Counted from the stretch's first letter, positions 17,623 through 27,372 are shown. The stretch is DNA of 64,000 nucleotides from Gemmatimonas aurantiaca (GCF_037190085.1 NZ_JBBCJO010000012.1:558001-622000); one strand, 5' to 3'. Program-made: numbers and translations. Notes: generated by a model from the sequence alone, not told the origin.

Positions 17623-18636
17623 TCAGCCAAGGGCGGCGATGACGGCGTCGGTGAACTGGTCCGTGCCTGCCGTCCCGCCAAGATCACGCGTCAGCGACTT
17701 GCCCTCGCGGATGGTGCGTTCGAACGCACCGCGGATGCGCTGCGCACGCTCCTTGTCGCCGATGTGTTCGAGCATCATGCACGCGGCGAGCAGCAGGGCT
17801 CCGGGATTGGCGATGTTCTTGCCCGCGATATCGGGGGCGGTGCCGTGCACGGCTTCGAAGATCGCGGCGTTCTTGCCGATGTTGGCGCCGGGCGCCAGTC
17901 CGAGCCCCCCCACGAGCCCCGAGATCTCGTCGGACAGGATGTCGCCGAACAGGTTGGTGGTCACGATCACGTCGAACTGCTCTGGACGCATGACGAGGTG
18001 CATGGCCATCGCATCGATGATGCGCTCCTCGAACACCACGCGACCGGCGTACTCCGCGGCCACCATGCGTCCGACATCGAGGAACAGCCCCTGCGAGAAT
18101 TTGAGGATGTTGGCCTTGTGCACGAGCGTCACTTTCTGCCGTCCGTGGGCCAGCGCGTATTCGAAGGCATACCGGACGATACGCTCCGAGCCCTCGCGGG
18201 TGATGATGGCCACCGACTCCGCCGCGGCCTTCGGATCGTCACCGATGCGCACGTAGTGTTCGACGCCGATGTACAGCCCTTCGGTGTTCTCCCGTACGAG
18301 CACGATGTCGATGTTCTCGAAACGGCCCGGCACGATGGTGTACGCCGGACGGACGTTGGCGTACAGGTCGAACGTCTTGCGCAACGCCACATTGATGGAC
18401 CGGAAGCCTTCGCCCACCGGCGTTTCGAGCGGTCCCTTGAGCGCCAGACGCGTGCGCTTGATGGAGTCGAGCGTGGCGTCGGGAATCGGATCGTTCCAGC
18501 GGGCCACACCGGCCATGCCGGCCACCTGGCGATCCCATTCGATGTCGGCGCCCGCGGCGGCCAGGATGCGAACGGTGGCTTCGGCAATCGACGGACCGAT
18601 GCCGTCGCCGGGGATGAGCGTTACGGGAATGGACAT
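17623..18636 (-). CDS. Isocitrate dehydrogenase, isopropylmalate dehydrogenase-type (probably NAD-dependent)
   Basis: 337 residues from the ATG at 18636, starting SIPVTLIPGDGIGPSIAEATV. It has the substrate motif VRENTEGLYIGVEHYV, the metal-binding region NLFGDILSDEISGLVGGLGL and the coenzyme loop VHGTAPDIAGKNIANP. Length and motifs match the short NAD-dependent isocitrate dehydrogenases, which convert isocitrate to 2-oxoglutarate in the TCA cycle. 3-Isopropylmalate dehydrogenase and homoisocitrate dehydrogenase are the alternatives, but the ENTEGLY motif and SIN in the substrate helix favour isocitrate. It precedes the phosphoesterase in a probable two-gene unit. Confidence 0.85.
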   Translation of the reverse strand: MSIPVTLIPGDGIGPSIAEATVRILAAAGADIEWDRQVAGMAGVARWNDPIPDATLDSIKRTRLALKGPLETPVGEGFRSINVALRKTFDLYANVRPAYTIVPGRFENIDIVLVRENTEGLYIGVEHYVRIGDDPKAAAESVAIITREGSERIVRYAFEYALAHGRQKVTLVHKANILKFSQGLFLDVGRMVAAEYAGRVVFEERIIDAMAMHLVMRPEQFDVIVTTNLFGDILSDEISGLVGGLGLAPGANIGKNAAIFEAVHGTAPDIAGKNIANPGALLLAACMMLEHIGDKERAQRIRGAFERTIREGKSLTRDLGGTAGTDQFTDAVIAALG

Positions 18637-18834
18637 GAGAAATGGCGCGAAGACGGACCAGCGCGTGGAGGACTCCACGCCGCATCGTCCACAAGTCTAG
18701 CGACTCCGCATGCGGCATGGGCCCCCAACGCCCACTTCCAGGTGAGCGTTCATTGACAACGGCCGGTACTTGGGCGCATTAACGTCCGCATCACGATTCG
18801 CTCGTGATTCGTCGGCGGTTCGGATGCCGTCGTT

Positions 18835-18884
18835 CCCCCCCTGCGGACTTCCCTCCCTCCCCTTCCCCTCCCCCCTCCCCCTCC
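18835..18884 (-). other. G-quadruplex-prone polypyrimidine/polypurine tract at the cstA start
   Basis: The plus strand is almost pure C and T, with at least six runs of three to six C ending 2 bp before the cstA GTG. The minus strand therefore has many G3-G6 runs with 1-3 nt loops. There is no purine-rich Shine-Dalgarno sequence for cstA, because the region that would hold it is this tract. Confidence 0.7.
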
Positions 18885-18886
18885 GC

Positions 18887-20959
18887 GTGTCCCGTCTGCT
18901 GAAAACCCTTCCCTGGATCGGTCTGGCTCTTCTCGGTGCCGGCGCGCTCGCCATGATCGCGCTCAATCGTGGAGAGCGGATCAGTGCCGCATGGCTTCTC
19001 ACGGCCGCGGTCTGCGTCTATCTGATCGGCTACCGGTTCTACAGCCGGATCATCGCCATGGACATCTTCGCACTCGATGCGACCCGGGCCACGCCCGCGG
19101 AACGGATGAACGATGGCCGTGACTACGTGCCGGAGAACAAGTGGATCGTCTTCGGACACCACTTCGCCGCCATCGCCGGCCCCGGGCCGCTGGTGGGCCC
19201 CACACTCGCCGCACAGTTCGGCTTCCTGCCGGGCGCCCTCTGGATTCTCGTCGGTGTGGTGCTCGGCGGCGCCGTGCAGGACTTCGTGATTCTCTGCGCG
19301 TCGGTGCGCCGTGACGGCAAATCGCTCGGTCAGATGGCGAAGGACGAAATCGGCAGCGTGGCCGGTACGATCGCGCTGGTGTCGATCCTGGGCATCATGA
19401 TCATCCTCATCGCCGTGTTGGCGCTGGTGGTGGTGAACGCCTTGCGCGACAGCCCCTGGGGCACGGTGACGATCGGCCTGTCCATCCCGATCGCCATCAT
19501 GATGGGTGGGTATCTGCGATGGGTACGTCCGGGCCGGGTGCTCGAAGCCACCGCGGGAGGGCTCGCCTTGCTCTTCCTCTCGCTCTACATCGGCAAGTGG
19601 GTATCGGAGTCGGCCACGTGGGCCCCGGTGTTCACGCTGAGCGGCACGACGCTGTCGTTCTCGATCATGATCTACGGCTTCTTCGCCTCGGTGCTGCCGG
19701 TGTGGCTGCTGCTCGCCCCGCGTGACTACCTGTCGGCGTTCGTGAAGATCGGTGTGGTCGTGGCACTGGGTGTGGGCATTCTCTGGGTGCTCCCCGACCT
19801 CGAGATGCCGGCGGTGACGAAGTTCGTGGACGGCACCGGTCCGGTGTTCGCGGGCAAGCTGTTCCCCTTCGCCTTCATCACGATCGCCTGTGGCGCCATC
19901 TCGGGCTTCCACGCCCTGATCTCGTCGGGCACGACGCCCAAGCTGCTGCGTCGTGAGCCCGATGCCCGTCTGATCGGTTACGGCGGCATGCTCATCGAGT
20001 CGGCGGTGGCCATCATGGCGCTGATCGCCGCGTGCGTGCTGACGCCGGGCATCTACTTCGCGATCAACTCGCCGGCCGTGGCGATCGGGACGACCGCCGC
20101 CAGTGCGGCCGATGCCATCAATGGGTGGGGACTCTTCGCCACCATCTCGGCGGCCGATCTCGAGACGCTGGCCCGTCAGGTGGGCGAACACTCGCTGCTC
20201 TCGCGCACCGGTGGCGCGCCCAGCCTCGCCGTGGGCATGGCGCACCTCTTCTCGCGCGCGCTCGGCGGTGAAGGCGCCATGGCGATCTGGTACCACTTCG
20301 CCATCATGTTCGAAGCGCTGTTCATCCTGACCACGCTCGATGCCGGCACCCGCGTGGGCCGCTTCATGCTGCAGGACCTGCTCGGCAACGTCTACAAGCC
20401 GTTGGGACGGGTGTCCTGGTATCCGGCCGTGCTGATCTGCTCGGCGTTGTTCGTGATGATGTGGGGGTACTTCCTGTACCAGGGCGTCACCGACCCACTC
20501 GGTGGCATCAACTCGCTCTGGCCGCTGTTCGGGATCTCCAACCAGCTGCTGGCCATCGTCGCGCTGTGCGTCGGAACGACGGTGATCGTGAAGATGGGCA
20601 AGGCGAAGTACTCCTTCGTCACCCTCATCCCGCTCGTCTGGCTGGTCATCGTGACGTTCAGCGCGGGCTCGGCGAAGATCTTCTCCGACGATCCCAAGCT
20701 CGGGTTCCTTTCGCATGCGCGCATGCTGAGCGACCAGATCGCCAGCGGCACCCTGCCGGCCAACATCCCGTCGGCTGCCGCAGCACAGCGCATGATCTTC
20801 AACGATCGCCTCGACGCGGCCGTGGCGGCCTTCTTCCTCCTGTCGGTGGTCGCGATCCTCGTGGCGTCCATCCGCGAGTGGATGGCCGTCATGTCGGGAC
20901 AGAAGAAGCCCGTCAGTTCGGAGACCCCGTATCAGCGGACGCAGCTTTCCGGCGCCTGA
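18887..20959 (+). CDS. cstA: Carbon starvation protein CstA (peptide/pyruvate transporter)
   Basis: 690 residues from a GTG at 18887, placed so that the first 30 residues align in length with E. coli CstA up to IALNRGE. An ATG at 18824 is less likely. The core motifs are present: ERMNDGRDYVPENKWIVFGHHFAAIAGPGPLVGP, DFVILCASVRRDGKSLG and GISNQLLA near the end. About 16 hydrophobic membrane helices are visible. CstA proteins import pyruvate or peptides under carbon limitation. A YbdD-family gene follows, as in enterobacteria. The peptidases downstream fit peptide use. Confidence 0.93.
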   Translation: MSRLLKTLPWIGLALLGAGALAMIALNRGERISAAWLLTAAVCVYLIGYRFYSRIIAMDIFALDATRATPAERMNDGRDYVPENKWIVFGHHFAAIAGPGPLVGPTLAAQFGFLPGALWILVGVVLGGAVQDFVILCASVRRDGKSLGQMAKDEIGSVAGTIALVSILGIMIILIAVLALVVVNALRDSPWGTVTIGLSIPIAIMMGGYLRWVRPGRVLEATAGGLALLFLSLYIGKWVSESATWAPVFTLSGTTLSFSIMIYGFFASVLPVWLLLAPRDYLSAFVKIGVVVALGVGILWVLPDLEMPAVTKFVDGTGPVFAGKLFPFAFITIACGAISGFHALISSGTTPKLLRREPDARLIGYGGMLIESAVAIMALIAACVLTPGIYFAINSPAVAIGTTAASAADAINGWGLFATISAADLETLARQVGEHSLLSRTGGAPSLAVGMAHLFSRALGGEGAMAIWYHFAIMFEALFILTTLDAGTRVGRFMLQDLLGNVYKPLGRVSWYPAVLICSALFVMMWGYFLYQGVTDPLGGINSLWPLFGISNQLLAIVALCVGTTVIVKMGKAKYSFVTLIPLVWLVIVTFSAGSAKIFSDDPKLGFLSHARMLSDQIASGTLPANIPSAAAAQRMIFNDRLDAAVAAFFLLSVVAILVASIREWMAVMSGQKKPVSSETPYQRTQLSGA

Positions 20960-20981
20960 TCCTCGCGTCCGCCGCGACATC

Positions 20982-21023
20982 ACCGAAGGCCACGGCGTCG
21001 CGCCGTGGCCTTCGGTCATTTTT
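20982..21023 (+). terminator. Strong intrinsic terminator between cstA and ybdD
   Basis: A perfect 16-bp stem, ACCGAAGGCCACGGCG with CGCCGTGGCCTTCGGT, closes on a TCG loop and is followed by CATTTTT. It starts 22 bp after the cstA stop. Confidence 0.9.
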
Positions 21024-21063
21024 CCTCTCGCGCTTCGGCCTTTCGGGCACGATCTTTCACGGT

Positions 21064-21300
21064 ATGGCACCTGTGAACTCTCTCCCCGGCCTCCAGTCCG
21101 CCTCGCCGTTCCCGCGTCTGCGTGCGGCGTTCCAGCGGACGATCGCCATCGTGCGGCGCATCATCGGTGTGCCCGACTACGAGACCTATCTCGAGCACAT
21201 GCGCCACCATTACCCCGAGTGCACCCCGCTCGACCCCATCACGTTCGAGCGGGAACGCATGGCGGATCGTTACACCCGCCCGGGCACCCGCTGCTGCTGA
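21064..21300 (+). CDS. ybdD: YbdD/YjiX family small protein (CstA partner)
   Basis: 78 residues from the ATG at 21064; a GTG at 21073 is possible. The core IIGVPDYETYLEHMRHHYPE, then ITFERERMADRYTRPG and a CC end, matches the short YbdD/YjiX (DUF466) family, which sits directly downstream of cstA in many bacteria and is thought to be needed for the transporter. Here it follows cstA, but a strong terminator stands between them. Confidence 0.85.
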   Translation: MAPVNSLPGLQSASPFPRLRAAFQRTIAIVRRIIGVPDYETYLEHMRHHYPECTPLDPITFERERMADRYTRPGTRCC

Positions 21301-21320
21301 CCGCCTCATCCCTCCCCTCC

Positions 21321-23807
21321 ATGTCCGTTTCTCCAATCACGCGATCGACGCCCCGCGCATCGGTCGCGTCTCTCATGGTATCCCTCGGCGTTGCGCTGAG
21401 CGGATCCTTGCCTTCGATACTGCCGGCGCAGTCGGCCGGCACATTCGACTTCTCCATCGCGAACATGATGCGTGGGCCGGAGCACTACGGCCGCGAACCG
21501 CAGAACGTCGCCTGGAGTCCGGATGGTCAGTGGCTCTACTTCCAGTGGGCACCGGCAGGCGCACCGTGGAACGCGCCGGCACGCCCGTATCGGGTACGCG
21601 CGGTGGCCGGCGCCACGCCGGAGCTGGTGACCGATGCGCACATGGACAGTGTGTCGGCCTCGTTGGCCGATGGGGTGCTGAGCCGCGATCGTACGCGGCG
21701 CGCGGTGGCGTCGCGTGGGGATCTCTATCTCTTCACGCTGAAGACCGGCGCCGTACGGCGCCTCACGCAGACGTCGTCGATGGAGAACGATCCCCGTTTC
21801 ACCGCCGACGACCGTTCGCTGATCTTCCAGCGTGATGGCAACGCCTACGTGGTCGATCTCACCACCGGCGACCTGCGTCAGCTGACGGATATCCGGAATG
21901 GCCCGGCACCGCGCGACGCGGAGCGCGCCACGGGCATGCGCGGGGCGCTCGAGCGTCAGCAGCTCGAACTGTTCGACGTCATCCGCGACAAGCAGCGCAC
22001 CGATTCGATCCAGCGCGCACAGCGCAATGCGGCGATCGCGCGGGCACTCCCTATCGTCTATCTGCCCGCTGGTGAACGCCTGGCATCACTCAGTGTCTCT
22101 CCCTCGCTGCGTTATGCCGTGCTGACCACGGCATCGGGTCCGGGAGGTTTTGGTCCGGGTGGTGGCGGTGGTGGTGGTCGCGGCGGCATCGGAGCCGTGG
22201 GTGGCGCCGCCGGTGGAGCCGGTGGTGCGGCCGCTGGCGGTGGCGCTCAGCCCCGCAACACGGACGTGCCCAACTACGTGACGGCCAGCGGCTTCACGGA
22301 AGACATTCCGTCGCGCACGAAGGTGGGTGATGCCACCGGTCGCTCGCGCGCGTATCGGCTGGATCTCGCCACGGGCAAGCTGCAGCCGCTCGGCATCATC
22401 GCCAACACGCTCGACCGTCCGGCGTCGCAGGTGCGCGTGGCCAGCTGGAAGGCCGACGGTTCGGCGGCACTGCTCACCGCCTCGACGCCCGACTCCAAGT
22501 GGCGGTATCTGTCGACGGTGGGGGACAGCGGCGATGTCCGCATCGTGCATGCCCTCAACGACAGCGCGTGGGTGGGTGGCCCCTGCTCGCAGTGCATGGG
22601 CTGGTTGCCCAGCGGCCGCGTGTGGTACGGCAGTGAAGTGAGCGGCTATGCCCATCTCTACTCGGCCAACGCCGACGGATCGGACACGCGGGCGCTCACC
22701 AGTGGCAAGTGGGAAGTGGAGCGCGCCGAGCTGTCGGACGACGGCACCTGGTTCCTGCTGCACACCAGCGAGGAATCCCCGTTCGTGCGGCATGCGTACC
22801 GGATGGCGAGCACTGGCGGTCCGCGCACGAAGATCACGCGCGAACACGGCGGTCACAACATCACGCTGAGCCCCGACGGCAAGCGTTTCGCCGATGTGTA
22901 CTCGACCAGCAACCTGCCGTGGGAGTTGTACGTCACCAATGCCGATGGCGGCAACCAGACCCGTCTCACGGTTTCGACATCGGACTCGTTCCGCTCGCGC
23001 AACTGGCTCAAGCCGGCCATCGTGAAGATTCCGGCCAGTGACGGCATCGAGGTGCCGGCGCGCATCTATCGGCCGCAGGACATGGGCGCGCAGCCCAACG
23101 GTGGCGCGGTGATGTTCGTGCATGGTGCCGGCTATCTGCACAACGTGCACGACTTCTGGAGCCAGTACGCACGCGAGTACATGTTCAATCAGTTGCTCGC
23201 CAGCAAGGGCTACATCGTGCTCGACGTGGATTACCGCGCCAGCGCGGGCTATGGACGCGATTGGCGTACGGCGATCTATCGCTGGATGGGCGGCCGTGAT
23301 CTCCAGGACCACGTGGATGCGTCGAAGTGGCTGCAGAAGGAGTATGGCATCGACCCCGAGCGGATCGGTCTCTACGGCGGCAGCTATGGCGGCTTCATGA
23401 CGCTCATGGCGCTGTTCACGGCGCCCAAGTCGTTCGGTGCCGGCGCCGCGCTGCGCAGCGTGACCGACTGGGCGCACTACAACCAGGGATACACCAGCAA
23501 CATCCTCAACCTGCCGCAGAACGACACGCTCGCCTACCGCCGGTCGTCGCCGATCTTCTTTGCCGAAGGCCTCGAGGATCCGCTCCTCATGGCCCACGGC
23601 ATGGTCGACACCAACGTGCACTTCCAGGACATCGTGCGCCTGTCGCAGCGGCTCATCGAACTGGGCAAGACCGACTGGGAACTCGCGGTCTATCCCGTGG
23701 AAGATCACGGATTCGTGCGGCCGGATTCGTGGACCGACGAATACCGTCGCATCTTCGATCTGTTCGAGCGCACGATCGGTCCGAACGGCAGCAAGGTGAA
23801 GAAGTAA
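21321..23807 (+). CDS. S9-family serine peptidase (prolyl oligopeptidase/DPP-like), exported
   Basis: 828 residues. A signal peptide ends near LPAQSAG (about residue 35-40), so the start at 21321 is preferred to longer frames. The N-terminal part has beta-propeller (DPP-IV/TolB-like) repeats such as AWSPDGQWLYF. A glycine-rich insert lies at about residues 273-311. The C-terminal hydrolase domain has the triad Ser688 in GGSYGG, Asp763 in HGMVDTNV and His796 in VEDHGF. It would release dipeptides or trim oligopeptides in the periplasm. The M20 peptidase follows after 17 bp, and cstA-ybdD lie upstream. Confidence 0.92.
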   Translation: MSVSPITRSTPRASVASLMVSLGVALSGSLPSILPAQSAGTFDFSIANMMRGPEHYGREPQNVAWSPDGQWLYFQWAPAGAPWNAPARPYRVRAVAGATPELVTDAHMDSVSASLADGVLSRDRTRRAVASRGDLYLFTLKTGAVRRLTQTSSMENDPRFTADDRSLIFQRDGNAYVVDLTTGDLRQLTDIRNGPAPRDAERATGMRGALERQQLELFDVIRDKQRTDSIQRAQRNAAIARALPIVYLPAGERLASLSVSPSLRYAVLTTASGPGGFGPGGGGGGGRGGIGAVGGAAGGAGGAAAGGGAQPRNTDVPNYVTASGFTEDIPSRTKVGDATGRSRAYRLDLATGKLQPLGIIANTLDRPASQVRVASWKADGSAALLTASTPDSKWRYLSTVGDSGDVRIVHALNDSAWVGGPCSQCMGWLPSGRVWYGSEVSGYAHLYSANADGSDTRALTSGKWEVERAELSDDGTWFLLHTSEESPFVRHAYRMASTGGPRTKITREHGGHNITLSPDGKRFADVYSTSNLPWELYVTNADGGNQTRLTVSTSDSFRSRNWLKPAIVKIPASDGIEVPARIYRPQDMGAQPNGGAVMFVHGAGYLHNVHDFWSQYAREYMFNQLLASKGYIVLDVDYRASAGYGRDWRTAIYRWMGGRDLQDHVDASKWLQKEYGIDPERIGLYGGSYGGFMTLMALFTAPKSFGAGAALRSVTDWAHYNQGYTSNILNLPQNDTLAYRRSSPIFFAEGLEDPLLMAHGMVDTNVHFQDIVRLSQRLIELGKTDWELAVYPVEDHGFVRPDSWTDEYRRIFDLFERTIGPNGSKVKK

Positions 23808-23824
23808 CTTCTCCGGAGTGCACG

Positions 23825-25033
23825 ATGCGTGAAGGGCGGGTGCCCGACGCCTGGATGTCCACTCTTGTCGATCACTGGCGTGGTCGGCAGGAGTGGATCC
23901 TGCAGCAACAGATGGCTCTGACCGGCATTGCCGCGCCCACGGGCGCCGAATCGGCCCGTGCGATGTATCTGGCGACACGTTTCCGTGAACTGCCGGACCT
24001 GAACGTGCGATGCGACCGGCACGGCAATGTGTGCGCGCAGGTGGCGTGTGTGGCAGGCACCGGGGCCACGCACGCCGCTCCACTGATCTGCCTCGCACAT
24101 CTCGATACGGTCTTCGCCGAAGACACGCCTCTGGTGATGCGCCGCGAAGCACAGGTGATTCACTGTCCGGGCATCGGTGACAATGGTCGTGGGCTCGCGG
24201 CGCTGCTGATGCTCGCCCATCTGTTCGACACGACGTCGGTGCGTCAGCGGCTCACCCGTCCCATCCATCTGGTGGCCACGGTTGGTGAGGAGGGCGTGGG
24301 CAATCTGCGTGGAGTGCGTGGCTGGCTGGATGACCATGCCGCCACGACCGACATCGCCCCGCATGCCATGATCGCGATCGATGGCCCGGGTGATGAAGCC
24401 ATCGTCCATCGGGCACTGGGAGCACTGCGTCTCCGGCTCTCGATTGCCGGACCGGGCGGCCACAGTTGGGTCGATGCGCACACCGCCAATCCGGTTCACG
24501 CGATCGGCCATCTCGTCGCGACCATCACAAGATTGGCCGACGCCGCGGAGCCCGGGACCACAGTGGCCGTCACCCGGATGGCCGGCGGTGAATCGCTGAC
24601 ATCGGTTCCGATCGCGGCATGGGCGGAGGTCGACGTACGCTCCGTCTCGTCGCAGCGTCTGACACATCTGCGCGAAGAGATTCTGCGTCTCGCCCATCGG
24701 TGTATCGCCGAGGAGATGGCGCGTCATCCGCGCGGGACACTGACGTTGCAGGTCACGGTGCTCGGTGAGCGTCCCGCCGGTGGGATCTCCGAACATGAGA
24801 CGCTGGTGCGTGCAGCCATAGCCGCCACCGAAGCGTCAGGGCGCACGCCGCGGCATGCAATCGCCTCCACGGACGCCAACATTCCTCTCGCCCGTGGCAT
24901 TCCCGCCATCGCCATCGGCGCCGGAGGCACGGGCGGTGGCGCCCACACCGTCGACGAGTGGTACGACGACCGGCATGGCAACGTGGGGATCGAGCGACTG
25001 GTCCGGCTGGTCCTCACACTGGCCGCGGCGTAG
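23825..25033 (+). CDS. M20-family metallopeptidase
   Basis: 402 residues. The ATG at 23825 follows a GGAG 7 nt upstream and is 17 bp after the S9 peptidase stop. The two-metal M20 motifs appear: ICLAHLDTVF, the bridging Asp in GIGDNGRGLAAL and the Glu pair in VGEEGVGNLRG. The dimerisation region has GPGGHSWVDAHTANPVHAIG, and the last metal His is in GGAHTVDEWYD. It would cleave small peptides or acyl-amino acids. No signal peptide is seen, so it is cytoplasmic and fits processing of imported peptides. Confidence 0.9.
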   Translation: MREGRVPDAWMSTLVDHWRGRQEWILQQQMALTGIAAPTGAESARAMYLATRFRELPDLNVRCDRHGNVCAQVACVAGTGATHAAPLICLAHLDTVFAEDTPLVMRREAQVIHCPGIGDNGRGLAALLMLAHLFDTTSVRQRLTRPIHLVATVGEEGVGNLRGVRGWLDDHAATTDIAPHAMIAIDGPGDEAIVHRALGALRLRLSIAGPGGHSWVDAHTANPVHAIGHLVATITRLADAAEPGTTVAVTRMAGGESLTSVPIAAWAEVDVRSVSSQRLTHLREEILRLAHRCIAEEMARHPRGTLTLQVTVLGERPAGGISEHETLVRAAIAATEASGRTPRHAIASTDANIPLARGIPAIAIGAGGTGGGAHTVDEWYDDRHGNVGIERLVRLVLTLAAA

Positions 25034-25082
25034 CGCGTTTCGATACGGCCGGCACCACCTGCTGCGCCGGTCACGCCGATCC

Positions 25083-26462
25083 TCAGCCGATCATCTCGAA
25101 CGCCGACACGCCCGGCGATGTCACGAAGAACTGCGCGCGCTGCGCCGCCACCGGATGCGCCCGCACATATCGCTCACGCCATCGGGCCATGAATGCCTCG
25201 GCCTGCCGAGCGGGAATCATCGCCCACACACTGCCCCCGAATCCCGCGCCGAACGCACTCGCCGCATCGGCCCCGAGATCGCGTGCAAACCGGTGCAGAT
25301 GCACGGTTTCGGCAATCTGATTCTCCAACGCGTGCTCGGCACCGAACTGCGACGCGTCCACGAGCGAGCCGAACGTCGTCAGATCGCCCTGCCGCAGGGC
25401 TTCGGCGGCCTTCGGCACCAGAACGAACGTCTCGTCGAAGAATTGATCGAGTCGGGCATCGAAGTGCCTGGCCGTGTAGTCAGGCTCCGCGGCGGCCTGG
25501 ACCGCGGCACGCAATGCCTCCGGAACCTCTGTCGGCTGCCCGGTGCCGGCTGCGGAGACGAACGCCTCCCGCAACGTGCGCACACTTTCGCCGGCGTGGC
25601 GATTCCATGCCTGCACCATGCGATGCACGGTGCGTGCGGCCCGATTGTAGCGCTCCTTCGCCGCACCGGTCTTGGCCGCAACCACTCCACTCACGCCCAC
25701 CACGAAACGATGGTCGGCAGGCCACGCCACCGACTGCTCGTGTTGCACCGGCATCCATCGGAACACGTCCAGCTGCCCGCGAGAGCAGCAGAGAATGGCC
25801 GTCTGATCCTGCGCACCGCCCATCGTTCCCACCCCGCGTTCCCCGCCCAGGCTGGCGAAGTCCGCGCCGTTCTCCAGTGCGCCGATGTACCCAGCCAGGG
25901 CGAGACGGTCGGTGATGGCTTCGCGCCAGCGGGGAAGCCGGGGCACATCCGACAATCGGAGCATCGCCAGCGTGAGTCCCACCGTCAGCGCGCTCGAACT
26001 GGACACACCAGCGGCCGCCGGCAGATTGCTCGCGAACCCCACGTCCATTCCGGTGATGACGTCGCCGAAATTCCGCGCGAGCCGCGCGATGACCGTACGC
26101 GGGTAGACGGACCACGGGATGGCCCCCCGCTGCGGCGCCGCAATCGAAAGCGAAACCGTTTCCCGGCGCCGGGCATCACGCAACACCACCATGCCATCGC
26201 TACGTGGGCGGGCCACCACCACCAGCGCGCGCTCCACGGTGCACAGCAGCGATCGGCCGCCGGCATAGTCCACATGTTTCCCCAGCACTTCGATACGGCC
26301 GGGCACGATCCATATGCGCCGGTCCTCCGCGGGAACCCCCGATCGATCGAGTGTAGCGTGTGCATCCCGCAGCAACTGCGCCCAGGCCTCGCGCACCGAA
26401 TCCGACACCGAGGCATCGGCAAGCGTATGTCGCGAAAAGATCGCGTCGTCTTCAGTCGACAC
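25083..26462 (-). CDS. GHMP sugar kinase, galactokinase-like
   Basis: 459 residues from a GTG at 26462. Motif 1 PGRIEVLGKHVDYAGG is the galactokinase signature, with Lys where E. coli has Glu. Motif 2 LPAAAGVSSSSALTVG is the phosphate loop. GTMGGAQDQTAILCC carries the catalytic Asp, and AFGAGFGGSVWAMIP is motif 3. It would phosphorylate a sugar at C1. Galactose or N-acetylgalactosamine are the obvious candidates, given the GH109 glycosidase and two nucleotidyltransferases in the same cluster. It starts 15 bp after the upstream nucleotidyltransferase stop. Exact specificity is inferred. Confidence 0.85.
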   Translation of the reverse strand: MSTEDDAIFSRHTLADASVSDSVREAWAQLLRDAHATLDRSGVPAEDRRIWIVPGRIEVLGKHVDYAGGRSLLCTVERALVVVARPRSDGMVVLRDARRRETVSLSIAAPQRGAIPWSVYPRTVIARLARNFGDVITGMDVGFASNLPAAAGVSSSSALTVGLTLAMLRLSDVPRLPRWREAITDRLALAGYIGALENGADFASLGGERGVGTMGGAQDQTAILCCSRGQLDVFRWMPVQHEQSVAWPADHRFVVGVSGVVAAKTGAAKERYNRAARTVHRMVQAWNRHAGESVRTLREAFVSAAGTGQPTEVPEALRAAVQAAAEPDYTARHFDARLDQFFDETFVLVPKAAEALRQGDLTTFGSLVDASQFGAEHALENQIAETVHLHRFARDLGADAASAFGAGFGGSVWAMIPARQAEAFMARWRERYVRAHPVAAQRAQFFVTSPGVSAFEMIG

Positions 26463-26477
26463 GAACGGCCACCACGA

Positions 26478-27356
26478 TCACGGACGGGGTACCACATCGT
26501 GCAGGTGCCGCGCGACCGTGGCGATGTCACTGCGTTGCGACAGATCGAGCACCGGCGCGGTCATGCAGACGACCCGAACCTCGACGCCCTCCGACAACGC
26601 GAGGCCAACGGCTTCCGGCAATTCGAATTCTCCGCGACGCGATCGCGGTACGCGTCGGCAGGCATCCACGATGGCCGGTGTCACCGCCCACAGATTCATG
26701 CCCACCCACCGCGCCGCGGGGCTGTTCAGATCGAGCGATTCACCGGGTTTCTCCACGATGCCGCGCAGACGAGCGGTGAGGCTGGTCTTTGCGGGAGCGG
26801 ATCGTGCATCGGGTCGAACATCGGATAGGCCAGCGGATTGGACATCGGTGGCGATATCGAGCACCGCGTACGCACGCACCCGTTCGGCGTCGATATTGCC
26901 CTCGCGCACGAGCGCATCCCGATCGAATGCGGCGACACCAGCCGATGTCTCGGCGGCAAGTGCGGCATACGCGGCGACCGGATAGTAGTTGTCCGCGTTG
27001 AGCACGAGGAATGGCTCGTGCCCCACCACTGCGGCAGCGCGCACCACCGCATCGGCCGTACCGATGGGTTCGGGCTGCTCGGCAAACTCCACCTGTACCC
27101 GATGCGGAGGAGCCACGGTGGTGAAGTGATGACGAATGGGATCGGCACCGGGCGCCACCACCAGCACCACGCGGGTGATGCCGGCATCCGCCAGCGCCGA
27201 GAGCAGGTACTCCAGAAACGGACGCCCGATGGGAATCATGCCCTTGGCGCCGGTATCCGCGACGGCCGCCTGCTTCGCATCGAGTGTGGCCGCGGTATCG
27301 GCCCGGCGCATGCGTGTGCCAAGCCCCCGCGCCATGATCACGGCCGTACGGATCAT
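26478..27356 (-). CDS. Sugar-phosphate nucleotidyltransferase
   Basis: 292 residues from the ATG at 27356. It begins MIRTAVIMARGLGTRMRR, the NTP-transferase loop, although the usual GG is replaced by AR. Further markers are PIGRPFLEYLLSALADAGI, GTADAVVRAA, VLNADNYYP (metal-binding Asp) and RGIVEKPGE. It would join a sugar-1-phosphate to a nucleotide. It lies between the GH109 gene and the sugar kinase, so the kinase product is its likely substrate. Base and sugar are unknown. Confidence 0.82.
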   Translation of the reverse strand: MIRTAVIMARGLGTRMRRADTAATLDAKQAAVADTGAKGMIPIGRPFLEYLLSALADAGITRVVLVVAPGADPIRHHFTTVAPPHRVQVEFAEQPEPIGTADAVVRAAAVVGHEPFLVLNADNYYPVAAYAALAAETSAGVAAFDRDALVREGNIDAERVRAYAVLDIATDVQSAGLSDVRPDARSAPAKTSLTARLRGIVEKPGESLDLNSPAARWVGMNLWAVTPAIVDACRRVPRSRRGEFELPEAVGLALSEGVEVRVVCMTAPVLDLSQRSDIATVARHLHDVVPRP

Positions 27357-27372
27357 CAGAGTACGCGAAGTC

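Noticed and set aside
18791..21070. A 759-codon open frame antisense to cstA
   Set aside because: Its composition is Arg/Asp/His/Glu-rich as expected from reverse-complemented GC-rich membrane-protein codons; the other strand encodes clear CstA.
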